NCBI RefSeq assembly: GCF_000482465.1 | Contig: NZ_KI519423.1 | Location: forward strand, 280,894-344,893 | Length of the DNA: 64,000 bases | From: Runella limosa DSM 17973 | GTDB taxonomy: Bacteria > Bacteroidota > Bacteroidia > Cytophagales > Spirosomataceae | Direction of reading: 5' to 3' | In this document: positions 18,662-27,164 of the stretch, piece after piece | Numbering within the stretch: position 1 is the stretch's first letter | How the letters are laid out: each line of letters begins with the position of its first letter | Notes under the pieces: generated by a model | What the model was told of the DNA's origin: nothing | Databases searched by the model: none | The model's input: only the letters and a program-made list of their open reading frames with translations | Translations under genes and position numbers: made by a program

Positions 18662-18712
18662 GCAGGGGGCATAGGGGAAACTTCAACTTTTTGCTGTCCC
18701 TATGCCCCCTGC
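18662..18712 (+). terminator. Hairpin between pgi and the AraC gene
   Basis: A perfect 15-bp G/C-rich stem (GCAGGGGGCATAGGG at 18662-18676 with 18698-18712), 21-base loop, no T tract. It is probably a transcription-end or processing structure for pgi; it covers the upstream alternative start (18702) of the next gene. Confidence 0.55.
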
Positions 18713-18731
18713 CCTTAACCCTTCCCTCATT

Positions 18732-19883
18732 ATGCCCATCCGCATCGATTTTTTTGCCATTACTATTCTGCTTGGCGTCGTTCAGGGACTCTTACTTGGA
18801 GGACTTTTACTGACGGGGCAGCGGGCAAAATCCGTTGCCAATCGGATGATGGGCTGGAAAATGCTGGCATTTTCGGCGGCGATTTTAGAGGTATTTTTGT
18901 GTTATACCAACTACCAGTTTCAAACCCTTTGGGCTGATAATTTCGCCGAACCAACCAACTTTTTATTAGCTCTTTTACCTTTCTTCTTCGTTTACGCTCG
19001 GCTCCACGGGCGGCTTCCGCATAGTTACGGTTGGCACCTTGCTCCTTTTATTTTTTGGTGTATTTATTCCGTATTTTGGCAGCATCAACCCCTTGATTAC
19101 AAGTACAATTCGTACCTCGACGCATGGCATCCTGACTTGCCTTTTCGTGACGTTAGCTTGTGGCATTCCGAGGATCCTTTGCACATTCGCGAACACGTCA
19201 ACGACTTTACGTTGGTAAGTATATTGCTGTACATTGGGTTGTCATTGCGAGAAATCATCCGTAGTTTTCGCCAAAATCAACTCAATTTTTTCACCCTAAC
19301 ACCTACTCCTCCCCTTACGCCGCTTCGCAATCTCACGCTGTTGTCGTGCTTATTTCCATTAGTGTTTATTGGGGTAAAATTGACGTTTGAAGAAGACTTA
19401 GGCGACTATCTACTAGGGAGTTGGATAACATTTTATGTCTATGTCACGAGTTACCTTGTAGTGAGTCACTCTAGCTTGTTTCAGGTAGAAAGCACTGACA
19501 GCGAACCCAAAAAGAAGTATGAAAAATCGTCATTATCGGAAGACCACGGAACGCTGATTTTGCAAAAATTACAACAGCTACTCGAAACCGAAAAGCCTTA
19601 CACTGACAATGATTTTACCCTGCCTAAGCTCGCTCAACGCTTATCCGTGTCTCAGCATCATTTGTCGCAGGTACTCAACGACCGACTTCAACAAAGTTTC
19701 TTTGATTGGTTAGCTTATCATCGCGTAGAGGAAGCGAAACGCCTACTCGCCGACCCTGGGCTATCCCACCTCAAAATCGACGAAATAGCCGAGCGCGTCG
19801 GTTACAATTCTACTTCCGCTTTTCATACAGCTTTCAAACGCAATACAGGAAACACTCCCGCACAGTTTCGAAATCAAGCCTAA
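18732..19883 (+). CDS. Membrane-anchored AraC-family transcriptional regulator
   Basis: A 383-residue protein with about seven hydrophobic segments in the first ~240 residues (from IDFFAITILLGVVQGLLLGGLLL to WITFYVYVTSYLVV) and a C-terminal AraC/XylS DNA-binding domain (about residues 280-383): two helix-turn-helix motifs, LAQRLSVSQHHLSQVLND and IDEIAERVGYNSTSAFHTAFKRNTG. This 7TM-HTH design is common in Bacteroidota and couples an unknown membrane signal to transcription. The start at 18732 is preferred because the hairpin covers 18702. Target genes are unknown. Confidence 0.88.
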   Translation: MPIRIDFFAITILLGVVQGLLLGGLLLTGQRAKSVANRMMGWKMLAFSAAILEVFLCYTNYQFQTLWADNFAEPTNFLLALLPFFFVYARLHGRLPHSYGWHLAPFIFWCIYSVFWQHQPLDYKYNSYLDAWHPDLPFRDVSLWHSEDPLHIREHVNDFTLVSILLYIGLSLREIIRSFRQNQLNFFTLTPTPPLTPLRNLTLLSCLFPLVFIGVKLTFEEDLGDYLLGSWITFYVYVTSYLVVSHSSLFQVESTDSEPKKKYEKSSLSEDHGTLILQKLQQLLETEKPYTDNDFTLPKLAQRLSVSQHHLSQVLNDRLQQSFFDWLAYHRVEEAKRLLADPGLSHLKIDEIAERVGYNSTSAFHTAFKRNTGNTPAQFRNQA

Positions 19884-19996
19884 CAAGGGCGTAGATTGGG
19901 GTATAGGAGGTACTCATAAGCCTATCTTTTGAGTAAATGCCCCTCTAAATCGGTTTACTTTCTTCCAAAATACGTGGATTTGAAACACAATTCGTG

Positions 19997-20004
19997 TAAA
20001 TTTG
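19997..20004 (+). promoter_or_regulatory. Candidate -7 element of the NTase-like gene pair
   Basis: TAAATTTG, a perfect TAnnTTTG, 16 bases before the ATG at 20021. The nearest TTTG upstream (19979-19982) is only 14 bases away, so the -33 part is weak. Confidence 0.4.
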
Positions 20005-20020
20005 AGTAAAGATAGAACCT

Positions 20021-20485
20021 ATGATATTCGACCAATATGGCCATCTTTTTCCCTATGAAGTTGTACCGACCGATTTCGACACCTTTGAGACTGTTTTTGT
20101 AAAAAACTTTCCAAGCACAAGCAAACGTCATCAATGGTTCAAAAATTACGTAACTTATGTGGATGAATTAAAACATCTGTTAGGAACAGGATTCACTCAA
20201 TGGATTGATGGTAGTTTTGTTTCACAAAAATTCAATCCAAACGATATTGATTTCGTAACTTTTATTGATTTTGAACTGTACGAGCGTTTTGAAAAAGAAA
20301 TTGAATTGATACGAAAGAAAAGGTATCAACGTACTAATGGCACTGATGGTTACTTTATAAAAACATACCCAATCGACCACAAACTACAGCCTATTTATCA
20401 ACTAGAACGCAAACGTTGGTTATTTGATTTTACAATGAATTTGTACAATAAACGACCCAAAGGAATCATTCAACTTAGTTTTTAA
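20021..20485 (+). CDS. Nucleotidyltransferase-like protein (DUF6932-like)
   Basis: A 154-residue protein. The segment WIDGSFVSQKFNPNDIDFVT has the nucleotidyltransferase signature: GS (residues 64-65) followed ten residues later by D75-x-D77, the metal-binding pair. I recall similar proteins under DUF6932. The rest (a helical N terminus and a C-terminal RKRWLFDFTMNLYNKRPKG) has no recognisable substrate domain. A 78-residue gene starts 4 bases later, so the two form a tight pair. Minimal NTases with small partners occur in toxin-antitoxin systems (MNT/HEPN, AbiE), but a housekeeping role cannot be excluded. Confidence 0.6.
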   Translation: MIFDQYGHLFPYEVVPTDFDTFETVFVKNFPSTSKRHQWFKNYVTYVDELKHLLGTGFTQWIDGSFVSQKFNPNDIDFVTFIDFELYERFEKEIELIRKKRYQRTNGTDGYFIKTYPIDHKLQPIYQLERKRWLFDFTMNLYNKRPKGIIQLSF

Positions 20486-20489
20486 ACCA

Positions 20490-20726
20490 ATGGAAGACAT
20501 CAATGAATTGCAACTTGCCAATGAAGAACGAGCTGCTGCTGTTGCTAAACTATTCCAGCTGATTGAAATGGATAATGAAATTATTGACTTGTACCGTGCC
20601 AACGGTATTGATGACGAGCACGTAAAACAATACCTCGACCTCCGTAACGAAAATTTAAAAAAATTAAGTCATTTGTTAGACGCACCTAAACTTAAAATTC
20701 AACTGACCTTCGACAATGCAGCATAA
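20490..20726 (+). CDS. Small helical partner of the NTase-like gene
   Basis: A 78-residue acidic protein predicted to be helical (LANEERAAAVAKLFQLIEMD, then DEHVKQYLDLRNENLKKLSHLLD). No motif or signal peptide. It begins 4 bases after the NTase-like gene stop, showing co-translation. Its size and acidity suit an antitoxin or regulatory subunit, but this is inference only. It does not have the RxxxxH motif of HEPN proteins. Confidence 0.6.
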   Translation: MEDINELQLANEERAAAVAKLFQLIEMDNEIIDLYRANGIDDEHVKQYLDLRNENLKKLSHLLDAPKLKIQLTFDNAA

Positions 20727-20729
20727 AAC

Positions 20730-21836
20730 CTACTTCACCACAAACGACTCCATTTTCTGTAAATAAGCCAAATCAACGTCAGCTCCGTGTCCTGGAGCAT
20801 CAGGAATAATCACTTGGTAATGGTTTTGATAGGCAATACCACCCAGCACAGGATCTTGGGCGTGCTCGAAGGGTGAATCTAAATCGTAAAAAACGACATT
20901 GTGCAGCGCTGATGCAAAATGAGCATTGGCCGAAATCCCCAATCGCGACTCTGACATACAGCCTATCATGCACCGAATACCCGCCCCTTCGGCAATCGCA
21001 TTGATTTTTACGGCATTGCGCAAACCTCCACTTTTAGACAGTTTGATATTAAAATAATCAACGGCCTCTTGAGCCACCAACTTCACCGCGTCTTGGGGTG
21101 AAAACAACGACTCATCGGCGCAAATCGGTACGCGTGCGTGTTGGCGAAGCCGCGCCATGTGTGCATAGTCCCAATGCTTCACGGGCTGCTCGCAATACTC
21201 GACGTTCCAGTCAGCAATAGTATTTAATACCTTCAATGCGCTTACATAATCCCAACCTTGGTTGGCATCAGTCCGAATCGGAATTTCGTCGCCAATCGCT
21301 GTTCGTATCGCCGCAATGCGCTTAATATCGTCGGGGGCATTTGTTCCTAGTTTGACCTTAATTGCGTCAGCGCCTCGTTCTTTAATTTTAATCGCGTCGG
21401 CGGCCATGACTTCAGGCGAAGCGATGTAAATAGTTTCATCGGTGGCAATCGGGCGGTTGCTCCCTCCCAAAAATTGGTACAACGGCATATTGGCGTACTT
21501 GGCCGCAAGGTCGTACAAAGCCATATCAAACGCACTTTTCGCCGTAGGATTAGCCGCTAAATACCGTTCCATTGCCCCAATACAGCCCTCCAAATCTAGG
21601 GGATTTTTCCCAATCAATAGTTTTGCCAAATCAAGCGAAGCCGCATACACCGTTGCTTGCGTTTCGCCCACAATCATCCAAAACGGTGCGCCTTCACCCG
21701 TTCCGTACACGCCATCCGACGTATGAATTTTGATCAAAATATTACGTGCTTCCTCAATCGTTCCAATCGCGATAGTGACTGGCGCTTGCAGCGGAATATT
21801 AAACTTATAAACCTCGATGTGGGTAATGATTGGCAT
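20730..21836 (-). CDS. Dipeptide epimerase (L-Ala-D/L-Glu type), enolase superfamily
   Basis: A 368-residue MLE-subgroup enolase superfamily enzyme. Catalytic residues are in place: K160-V-K162, metal ligands D190, E216 and D241, and K265 in NIKLSKSGG. A D318-L-D320 pair in the eighth strand loop (YDLDSPFEHAQDPV) matches the DxD motif that binds the dipeptide amino group in Ala-Glu epimerases. It probably epimerises a dipeptide from murein breakdown. It converges with the NTase pair (3 bases apart). The thiamine pyrophosphokinase gene lies 67 bases upstream on the same strand. Confidence 0.88.
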   Translation of the reverse strand: MPIITHIEVYKFNIPLQAPVTIAIGTIEEARNILIKIHTSDGVYGTGEGAPFWMIVGETQATVYAASLDLAKLLIGKNPLDLEGCIGAMERYLAANPTAKSAFDMALYDLAAKYANMPLYQFLGGSNRPIATDETIYIASPEVMAADAIKIKERGADAIKVKLGTNAPDDIKRIAAIRTAIGDEIPIRTDANQGWDYVSALKVLNTIADWNVEYCEQPVKHWDYAHMARLRQHARVPICADESLFSPQDAVKLVAQEAVDYFNIKLSKSGGLRNAVKINAIAEGAGIRCMIGCMSESRLGISANAHFASALHNVVFYDLDSPFEHAQDPVLGGIAYQNHYQVIIPDAPGHGADVDLAYLQKMESFVVK

Positions 21837-21903
21837 TTGGGTATAACTTGTATTTTCTCAAAAGTAACAACTATAAACAGTAAACTCAAAACTCGGCACA
21901 CCA

Positions 21904-22566
21904 TTAATCCCAACACTCCATAATCAGCAAATCGCCCAATTGGGCCGAAATTTTCACAAATCCATCCATGGCCGATTCATTGCTGTTGCCACTTCGGTAG
22001 CCCAGCACAAGAGCGTCATTGTGAAGATTATATTTTAGTCCTTCGGTCGTGATTCCTGTCACTGTACCCACAGGCACTAGCGAGACGGGAGTTTCGGCGG
22101 CGTACCATTTTTCAAACGTTCCCACCAACGGAAAAACCTTGGAATAATCGTCGAGCATCACCACCTTGATTTGGTTTTTGTACCGTACAATGTTGGTCAT
22201 GTTGGTCAAACTATGATCAGCGCGGCGGCCCGTTGCCCACACGATATTCACCGCAGGAAAACCACGTTCTATCAAAAACTCGATACCTTTTTCAAGATCT
22301 GTTTTGTCTTGATCGGGCGTATGAACGATTTCCAAGGGGTATTGTCGAGCGTGAATTTCCTCAAAATCAACATTTCGGTCAAAATCACCCAGCAACACAT
22401 CCACTTTTATCCCCAAATCCAGTACCCGATGAATAGCATGGTCGAGCACCACGACAAACGGCGACCATTCGAGCAGTTGCCCCATCAATTCAAAGCTACA
22501 CCCTTCGCCGTTGGCAATCAGCAACGCGGGTTCTTGTTTTTCTCGGACAACGTGGTGAGAAGACAT
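21904..22566 (-). CDS. Thiamine pyrophosphokinase
   Basis: A 220-residue protein from the ATG at 22566, starting 2 bases after the stop of the upstream membrane-protein gene. The family signatures are clear: ALLIANGEGCS, VVVLDHAIHRVLDLG, DVLLGDFDR, TPDQDKTDLEKGIEFLIERG, and GRRADHSLTNM. It would transfer pyrophosphate from ATP to thiamine, giving ThDP, in the cytoplasm. The two-domain length is normal. An alternative upstream start (22626) would overlap the preceding gene by 58 bases and is disfavoured. Confidence 0.9.
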   Translation of the reverse strand: MSSHHVVREKQEPALLIANGEGCSFELMGQLLEWSPFVVVLDHAIHRVLDLGIKVDVLLGDFDRNVDFEEIHARQYPLEIVHTPDQDKTDLEKGIEFLIERGFPAVNIVWATGRRADHSLTNMTNIVRYKNQIKVVMLDDYSKVFPLVGTFEKWYAAETPVSLVPVGTVTGITTEGLKYNLHNDALVLGYRSGNSNESAMDGFVKISAQLGDLLIMECWD

Positions 22567-22568
22567 GG

Positions 22569-23672
22569 TTAGTTTTTGGGAAAAGCATGGACGATTGAAA
22601 GCGCAAAGAAAATCACAAAATACCATTTGGTACGCTCAAACAACGATTTTTGTGAAGAAACCCACGCCAGAAACCCTAGTGTAAGCAGCAACGAAGCGGG
22701 CGCCAAGCGCCGAAAATACAGGCTTTCGACCGAAGCATCAGTGAGATAAATACCAATCGTAAAAACCAAATAACCGATAGCTACCCGAAAAAATAAACTT
22801 TTTGTCACCTTTTTTGTCATGCTGTAAGCATCTAATTCATTCTCCTTCGCCCACTTCCAAGACTCCCTCATTATCAACCCAATCATTAAAAATTGCGCAA
22901 CGGCAGTGCTATAAATCAACCACTTTGTAGCATCGTTTACAACAGCATTTTTTAAATCCCAATCACGCACGGTAAAAAACAGCAACTCCTCCCCCAACCC
23001 GCGCAACCCTCGCCAAAGTCTCAGGCCAAACGATTCTCTTGGCCAAAAGCCATGCCCGCCCGTGAAAGTTTGGGTTTGAGAAAAGTTGAAAAACAGATAA
23101 CCCGCTACAAAAAGTAAATAATACAAAGAAGCCCTAAACTTACGCTGAAACAATAACACAAACGCCAAAAATACGGCAGCATACCGACTCAAAAACGCCC
23201 CGATTGCCCAAAAAACTCCTTTTTCTGAATCAATATCTTGCGTTGTAAACCCTACCAGAAAAAACAGAAAAAGAGCTTCGGACCATGTATTGGCATACAC
23301 TTGCACCAGCGACGACGCTCCAAACGCTAACGAAACAAACCACGCTCTTTCTCGAAAACGACTGTATATCAACCAAAAACAGCCCGCTAAGGCCAATAAA
23401 TTTACCCATTTTGACGCTATTTCCAGTGAAAAACCCGTGAGCCACGCCACTCCCGCTATCGACGCCGCGTACCCCACGGGCCAAATCGCACAAAAGGTAT
23501 CCTGTCCTTCAAAAAAAATGCGGTATCCTTTTCCATCAAATAAACTTTGAGCGGCGTGGAGATAGTGATACGAATCGGGGGTAAGAAAATAGGAAACATC
23601 CGCACGGAGTTTGAGCAGTACCACCGTAGCAATCAGCCACCATTGACTCACTAATGCTGTTTTATTCCCCAT
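22569..23672 (-). CDS. Polytopic membrane protein, GT39/mannosyltransferase-like
   Basis: A 367-residue protein with about nine to ten hydrophobic segments. The first periplasmic loop contains LTPDSYHYLHAAQSLFDGKGY, resembling the acidic-residue loop of GT-C glycosyltransferases (PMT/GT39 and DUF2029-type), which use polyprenyl-phosphate sugars. No other motif is visible, so the assignment is structural. It is followed by thiamine pyrophosphokinase after 2 bases, probably without functional connection. Its upstream region holds the palindromic repeat block. Confidence 0.65.
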   Translation of the reverse strand: MGNKTALVSQWWLIATVVLLKLRADVSYFLTPDSYHYLHAAQSLFDGKGYRIFFEGQDTFCAIWPVGYAASIAGVAWLTGFSLEIASKWVNLLALAGCFWLIYSRFRERAWFVSLAFGASSLVQVYANTWSEALFLFFLVGFTTQDIDSEKGVFWAIGAFLSRYAAVFLAFVLLFQRKFRASLYYLLFVAGYLFFNFSQTQTFTGGHGFWPRESFGLRLWRGLRGLGEELLFFTVRDWDLKNAVVNDATKWLIYSTAVAQFLMIGLIMRESWKWAKENELDAYSMTKKVTKSLFFRVAIGYLVFTIGIYLTDASVESLYFRRLAPASLLLTLGFLAWVSSQKSLFERTKWYFVIFFALSIVHAFPKN

Positions 23673-23718
23673 TTAAAGCAAGTTAACAATACACGCGGTT
23701 GGGAGCAACCGCTTTTTT

Positions 23719-23886
23719 CGGTTTTGAGAAACCGAAAACACGCAAATCGTCGGTTTTGAAAAACCGAAAACACACAAATCGTCGATTTTGAGAAACCGAA
23801 AACACGCAAATCGTCGGTTTTGAGAAACCGACAGCACAAGTGTCGGCGGTTTCTCAAAACCGACGCCCAAGGTTTCTCAAAACCTT
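23719..23886. repeat. Block of six tetraloop palindromes; four in 32-bp tandem
   Basis: CGGTTT-TGAG-AAACCG-type palindromes start at 23719, 23751, 23783 and 23815, an exact 32-bp period (loop TGAA in copy 2; one stem mismatch in copy 3). Two more with the opposite loop CTCA follow at 23847-23862 and 23869-23886 (AAGGTTT-CTCA-AAACCTT). Open frames through this block are artefacts. The gene-free stretch 23673-23929 holds nothing else. Confidence 0.9.
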
Positions 23887-23929
23887 GTTAAAAAGCAATT
23901 AGCAAAAAATTTCTCAGGAATGGAAAATG

Positions 23930-24691
23930 CTATTTTCTTCCCGCTTCCACACGCTCGCGTGCTTCGGGCAAACGCCACCACGGCAGATACGGATACGCGT
24001 GATGTTCAAAATGATACCCAAAAAAATAGCAGCTCAAAAACGCCCATACGTGGTTAAGTTTCTGGCTACGGGCGTTGTGGGGCGGGTTTTCGTGCTCGCC
24101 ACGGTGCGGCAAATAGGTTCCAAAATAAAACAACTGAAAGGTACTCAACACGGCAGGAATCATCCAAAATGCAACCAAATTTTCCCACAAAAACCACAGT
24201 TTCAAGACATTGTACGTGACAGCCATGAGGATGATTTGAACCACCGAAATGTACTCTTTGGCAAAAGCTAAAAACCACAGAAAAAAATTGGGGTGACCGT
24301 CGTGGTAATCGGGGTCGTCGTGAGTGGCCGCGTGGCGGTGGTGAAGGTGGTGTTTCGACGAAAGTGTTTTGTAATTATTAAACGCAAAAAGCGACGCACA
24401 CACAAATCCAATCCAATAATTAAGACGCTTATTTTCAGGCGCTACTACCCCGTGAATCGAGTCATGCGCCGTGATAAACAAGCCCGTATATAAGTGCATT
24501 TGGAGCAATATAAAGACATACACCAATGGGTCGGCAAGGTGCAACGGGTAATGTAATAAAAACGCTAGGCTAACAAACCACATTCCTAGTACAACGAAGG
24601 CAATCCAAAGCCCTCGGGTACCGATGGAGGTGGGTTTGATGGTGGGTAATACGGGCATACGTTTTAAATGGTATTTTTTGTACAACACCAT
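23930..24691 (-). CDS. crtW: Beta-carotene ketolase (CrtW type), fatty-acid desaturase superfamily
   Basis: A 253-residue (or 242 from the ATG at 24658) integral membrane di-iron enzyme. Histidine boxes are visible in order: HDSIHG, HHLHHRH, HRGEH and HFEHHAYPYLPWW. The last, with PWWRLPE, is typical of CrtW carotenoid 4-ketolases and not of acyl-lipid desaturases. It would add a 4-keto group to beta-ionone rings, consistent with keto-carotenoids such as flexixanthin in Cytophagales. Other crt genes are not in this window. An AraC regulator lies 17 bases upstream on the same strand, possibly controlling pigment expression. Confidence 0.85.
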   Translation of the reverse strand: MVLYKKYHLKRMPVLPTIKPTSIGTRGLWIAFVVLGMWFVSLAFLLHYPLHLADPLVYVFILLQMHLYTGLFITAHDSIHGVVAPENKRLNYWIGFVCASLFAFNNYKTLSSKHHLHHRHAATHDDPDYHDGHPNFFLWFLAFAKEYISVVQIILMAVTYNVLKLWFLWENLVAFWMIPAVLSTFQLFYFGTYLPHRGEHENPPHNARSQKLNHVWAFLSCYFFGYHFEHHAYPYLPWWRLPEARERVEAGRK

Positions 24692-24708
24692 GCCTAGCGC
24701 TTTTGTTT

Positions 24709-25821
24709 CTACTCAAACTCCTTCGGTGCTTTTCCCGTAAATTTCTTGAAGGCGCGGTTGAAAGTTGATTTAGAATTAAAACCGCACTCTAACGCTATTC
24801 CCAACAAAGATAAATGCGCATTATCGGGGTTTTTAAGTTGCCGTTTTACCTCTTCTACGCGGTATTGATTTACAAAATCATTGAAGTTTTTTCCAAAATT
24901 CTGATTGATAGCAGCCGACAAAATCGACGTATTGGTTTTCAGTTTTTGGGCAACGTCACTGAGCGATAAATCTGGCTGTAAGTACAAGCGTTGTTCTTCA
25001 AATAAAGTTTCGATTTTGGGCTTCCAAGAAACATAATTGAGTGGCAATACTTCTGTAGTTTTGGCTACTTCTACCCCAACCTCAACGGGAACTGAGGTGT
25101 ACGATAAACGGGCAAACTGGGGCTGCGAATACCCCATGATACCCACGTAACAAATGATGGCCACCGTAAACAAATGCCACCACCAATCTTGCTCAAAAGG
25201 TAAGTTATTGAGCGCCATATCAGCGATTTGCCAAGCCAGTTTAAACACCTCTCCTGCAATGATTAGGTAAATAAAATTTCGTAGCCAAACAAAGCTAACT
25301 GTTTCAGTATCTGAAAATTGTGTTTCCACCCAACGGCGGTATTCTCGGTACAAAAGCAAAGACTGATAAAAATAGTACACGTAAGACCCCCAAATAGCAA
25401 TACTTTCTAGCCAACCCAGCCAGTAAGACAAGGCCGAACTATGGAAGGTTTTGACCATTTGCGGCCCTTGAACAAACACGACGATATTGACCAAAAAATA
25501 AATGGCATACAGCAAATAATGCCACAAATGGCGCGCTTTGAAGCGAAACTCGCGGTTAATCTGCGCTTTTAAATAGAAGTAAATCGTGGGAGCAAAAGCA
25601 AGGTGGAAATAGCGCGGAAATCCATCGTATTTTTCCCAAAGAATGTTGATACCCGAAAACCCAAAGGTATAATCCTGAATTTCCATGGCTAAAAAAAACA
25701 TCACTAAACCCAACAATTTGTCGGAAAGTCGCTCTTCCCGCCAGCCGCGCCAACCAAGTAAAACCGCAAAAAACAAGGCAAAAAAATACCCAAATTGGAG
25801 GGGAGTTTGGTAAATAGACAT
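24709..25821 (-). CDS. Membrane-anchored AraC-family transcriptional regulator
   Basis: A 370-residue protein of the same 7TM-HTH architecture as the regulator at 18.7 kb. The first ~240 residues are hydrophobic (FGYFFALFFAVLLGWRG to FTVAIICYVGIMGY); the C-terminal ~100 residues form an AraC domain with LSDVAQKLKTNTSILSAAINQN and LLGIALECGFNSKSTFNRAFKKFTG. It is probably co-transcribed with crtW, so a role in carotenoid control is a fair guess. Signal unknown. Confidence 0.87.
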   Translation of the reverse strand: MSIYQTPLQFGYFFALFFAVLLGWRGWREERLSDKLLGLVMFFLAMEIQDYTFGFSGINILWEKYDGFPRYFHLAFAPTIYFYLKAQINREFRFKARHLWHYLLYAIYFLVNIVVFVQGPQMVKTFHSSALSYWLGWLESIAIWGSYVYYFYQSLLLYREYRRWVETQFSDTETVSFVWLRNFIYLIIAGEVFKLAWQIADMALNNLPFEQDWWWHLFTVAIICYVGIMGYSQPQFARLSYTSVPVEVGVEVAKTTEVLPLNYVSWKPKIETLFEEQRLYLQPDLSLSDVAQKLKTNTSILSAAINQNFGKNFNDFVNQYRVEEVKRQLKNPDNAHLSLLGIALECGFNSKSTFNRAFKKFTGKAPKEFE

Positions 25822-25932
25822 AACTCAAATGGCTATATATACGTTTTAACTATTCATGACTGATTAAGTTTAGGAGAACGCCCACTTTTCTTTTGGAGAG
25901 CGCATGTTCAAGCCAACAAAAAGTAGGTAGGA

Positions 25933-26610
25933 CTACATTTTTCTAACTTCTCCGTTGCCCATAATACCCGAAATAGGGTCAATTTTCCCTGGGCCAAACT
26001 GCATCACGCTGTTGTTTCCAGTCCCGTGCGCGGTCAGTGATATTTGGCTATTTACCCATACGTTGCCATTGCCATAGCTTTTTACTTTGGCCATTTTTGC
26101 TACCAATCTCTGGGCTTTTACTTCACCATTGCCGTTCTTTTTAATGTCCAAATCATCAATCATTCCTTGAAGAATCGCATTGCCATTGCCTTCGTTTTCC
26201 AATCGAAAATAACGCCCGATGATGCCTGTCACCGACAACGAACTGTTACCTCGGTGACGAATAACCGACGCCTCGGGCATCGTTATTTTGACCTTGATGC
26301 GGGTGTCTTCGACGTAAAGTTTGTTATTCTTATTCCCTTTCAAACCAATCGTCAACTCGTGCTCTTTTTCTTCTCTACTTGTGTAAAGTAAAGGCTCTAA
26401 ATTTTCGTCAATGTCTATTTTCACCGAAAACGGTTTTCCGATTTCCACCTCTATGTTTCCGTCGAGGTCTTCAAAATTGATTTTGTCAAAATCACGAAAG
26501 CTCATTGTTTTGGTAATGACTTTTCCAGTGCCGCGTAGTGGCCCACGTTGGGCTTGGACATAGAAGGAAATAGTACTTAAAATAGCCGCAATCATTAACA
26601 TTTTTTTCAT
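25933..26610 (-). CDS. GIN-domain (DUF2807) putative auto-transporter adhesin head protein
   Basis: A 225-residue exported protein (signal MKKMLMIAAILSTISFYVQA) with the GIN domain: RDFDKINFEDLDGNIEVEIG, followed by short beta-strand repeats rich in GNG/GNS (RHRGNSSLSVTG, ENEGNGNAIL, KKNGNGEVKA, KSYGNGNVWV). The fold is a right-handed beta-helix. Function is not established; members are cell-surface or periplasmic. It lies 27 bases after the lipoprotein gene at 26638-26988, and both are probably in one unit. Confidence 0.87.
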   Translation of the reverse strand: MKKMLMIAAILSTISFYVQAQRGPLRGTGKVITKTMSFRDFDKINFEDLDGNIEVEIGKPFSVKIDIDENLEPLLYTSREEKEHELTIGLKGNKNNKLYVEDTRIKVKITMPEASVIRHRGNSSLSVTGIIGRYFRLENEGNGNAILQGMIDDLDIKKNGNGEVKAQRLVAKMAKVKSYGNGNVWVNSQISLTAHGTGNNSVMQFGPGKIDPISGIMGNGEVRKM

Positions 26611-26637
26611 AAAAATCTTACGTTTCTTGTTGATAAT

Positions 26638-26988
26638 CTACTTTTTATAGCCCATTGACAACCCTGTATCACCTTTTACCAAAAGCTCAACGGCTGCTTG
26701 GTCATTGGCTTTATTCTCGATGCGCAAGGCCGTATTTTTATCCACGCTTACTTTCACAGTTTCATTCGGTTTTACAATAACCTGCGAATGTCGCCCGCCG
26801 CCGATTGGTGCTTCCCAAACTTCTATATTTGAGGTAGAAGCATTTTTAAGTTTTACCGAAAACTGCCCATGTTCATTGTTTCCCAATACAAAACTTTCTT
26901 GGGCTTTGATGTAGGTGGTAGAACGGAGTGTACTGCATGAAGTGCCAATAAACGCCACTGAAGTGAATGCAATTAAGACCTTTTTCAT
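26638..26988 (-). CDS. Small lipoprotein of unknown function
   Basis: A 116-residue protein with a lipoprotein signal (VAFIGTSC, Cys18). The mature part is a small beta-rich domain (FVLGNNEHGQFSVKLKNAST, VIVKPNETVKVSVDKNTALRIENK). No known motif. Its position just upstream of the GIN-domain gene suggests co-expression and a shared envelope role. Confidence 0.72.
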   Translation of the reverse strand: MKKVLIAFTSVAFIGTSCSTLRSTTYIKAQESFVLGNNEHGQFSVKLKNASTSNIEVWEAPIGGGRHSQVIVKPNETVKVSVDKNTALRIENKANDQAAVELLVKGDTGLSMGYKK

Positions 26989-27164
26989 GGTTGTGAGAGA
27001 TGGTTAGCCAACCGCTTCGTTGCGATTGGTGATGCAAAGGTGGAATCTCTCAGCGCGCCCCATGCTTCAAAACATGATTTGGCACGTCTCAAATGATGAT
27101 TTGATACGTAATCCTTGATAAAACGCCCAAAAAGCTGCTATTTCGGGGCAAAAAGAAGAAAATC

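Noticed and set aside
23651-23870. Two minus-strand short frames rich in VFGFSK/CVFSV heptads
   Set aside because: They are translations of the 32-bp palindromic repeat, not genes.
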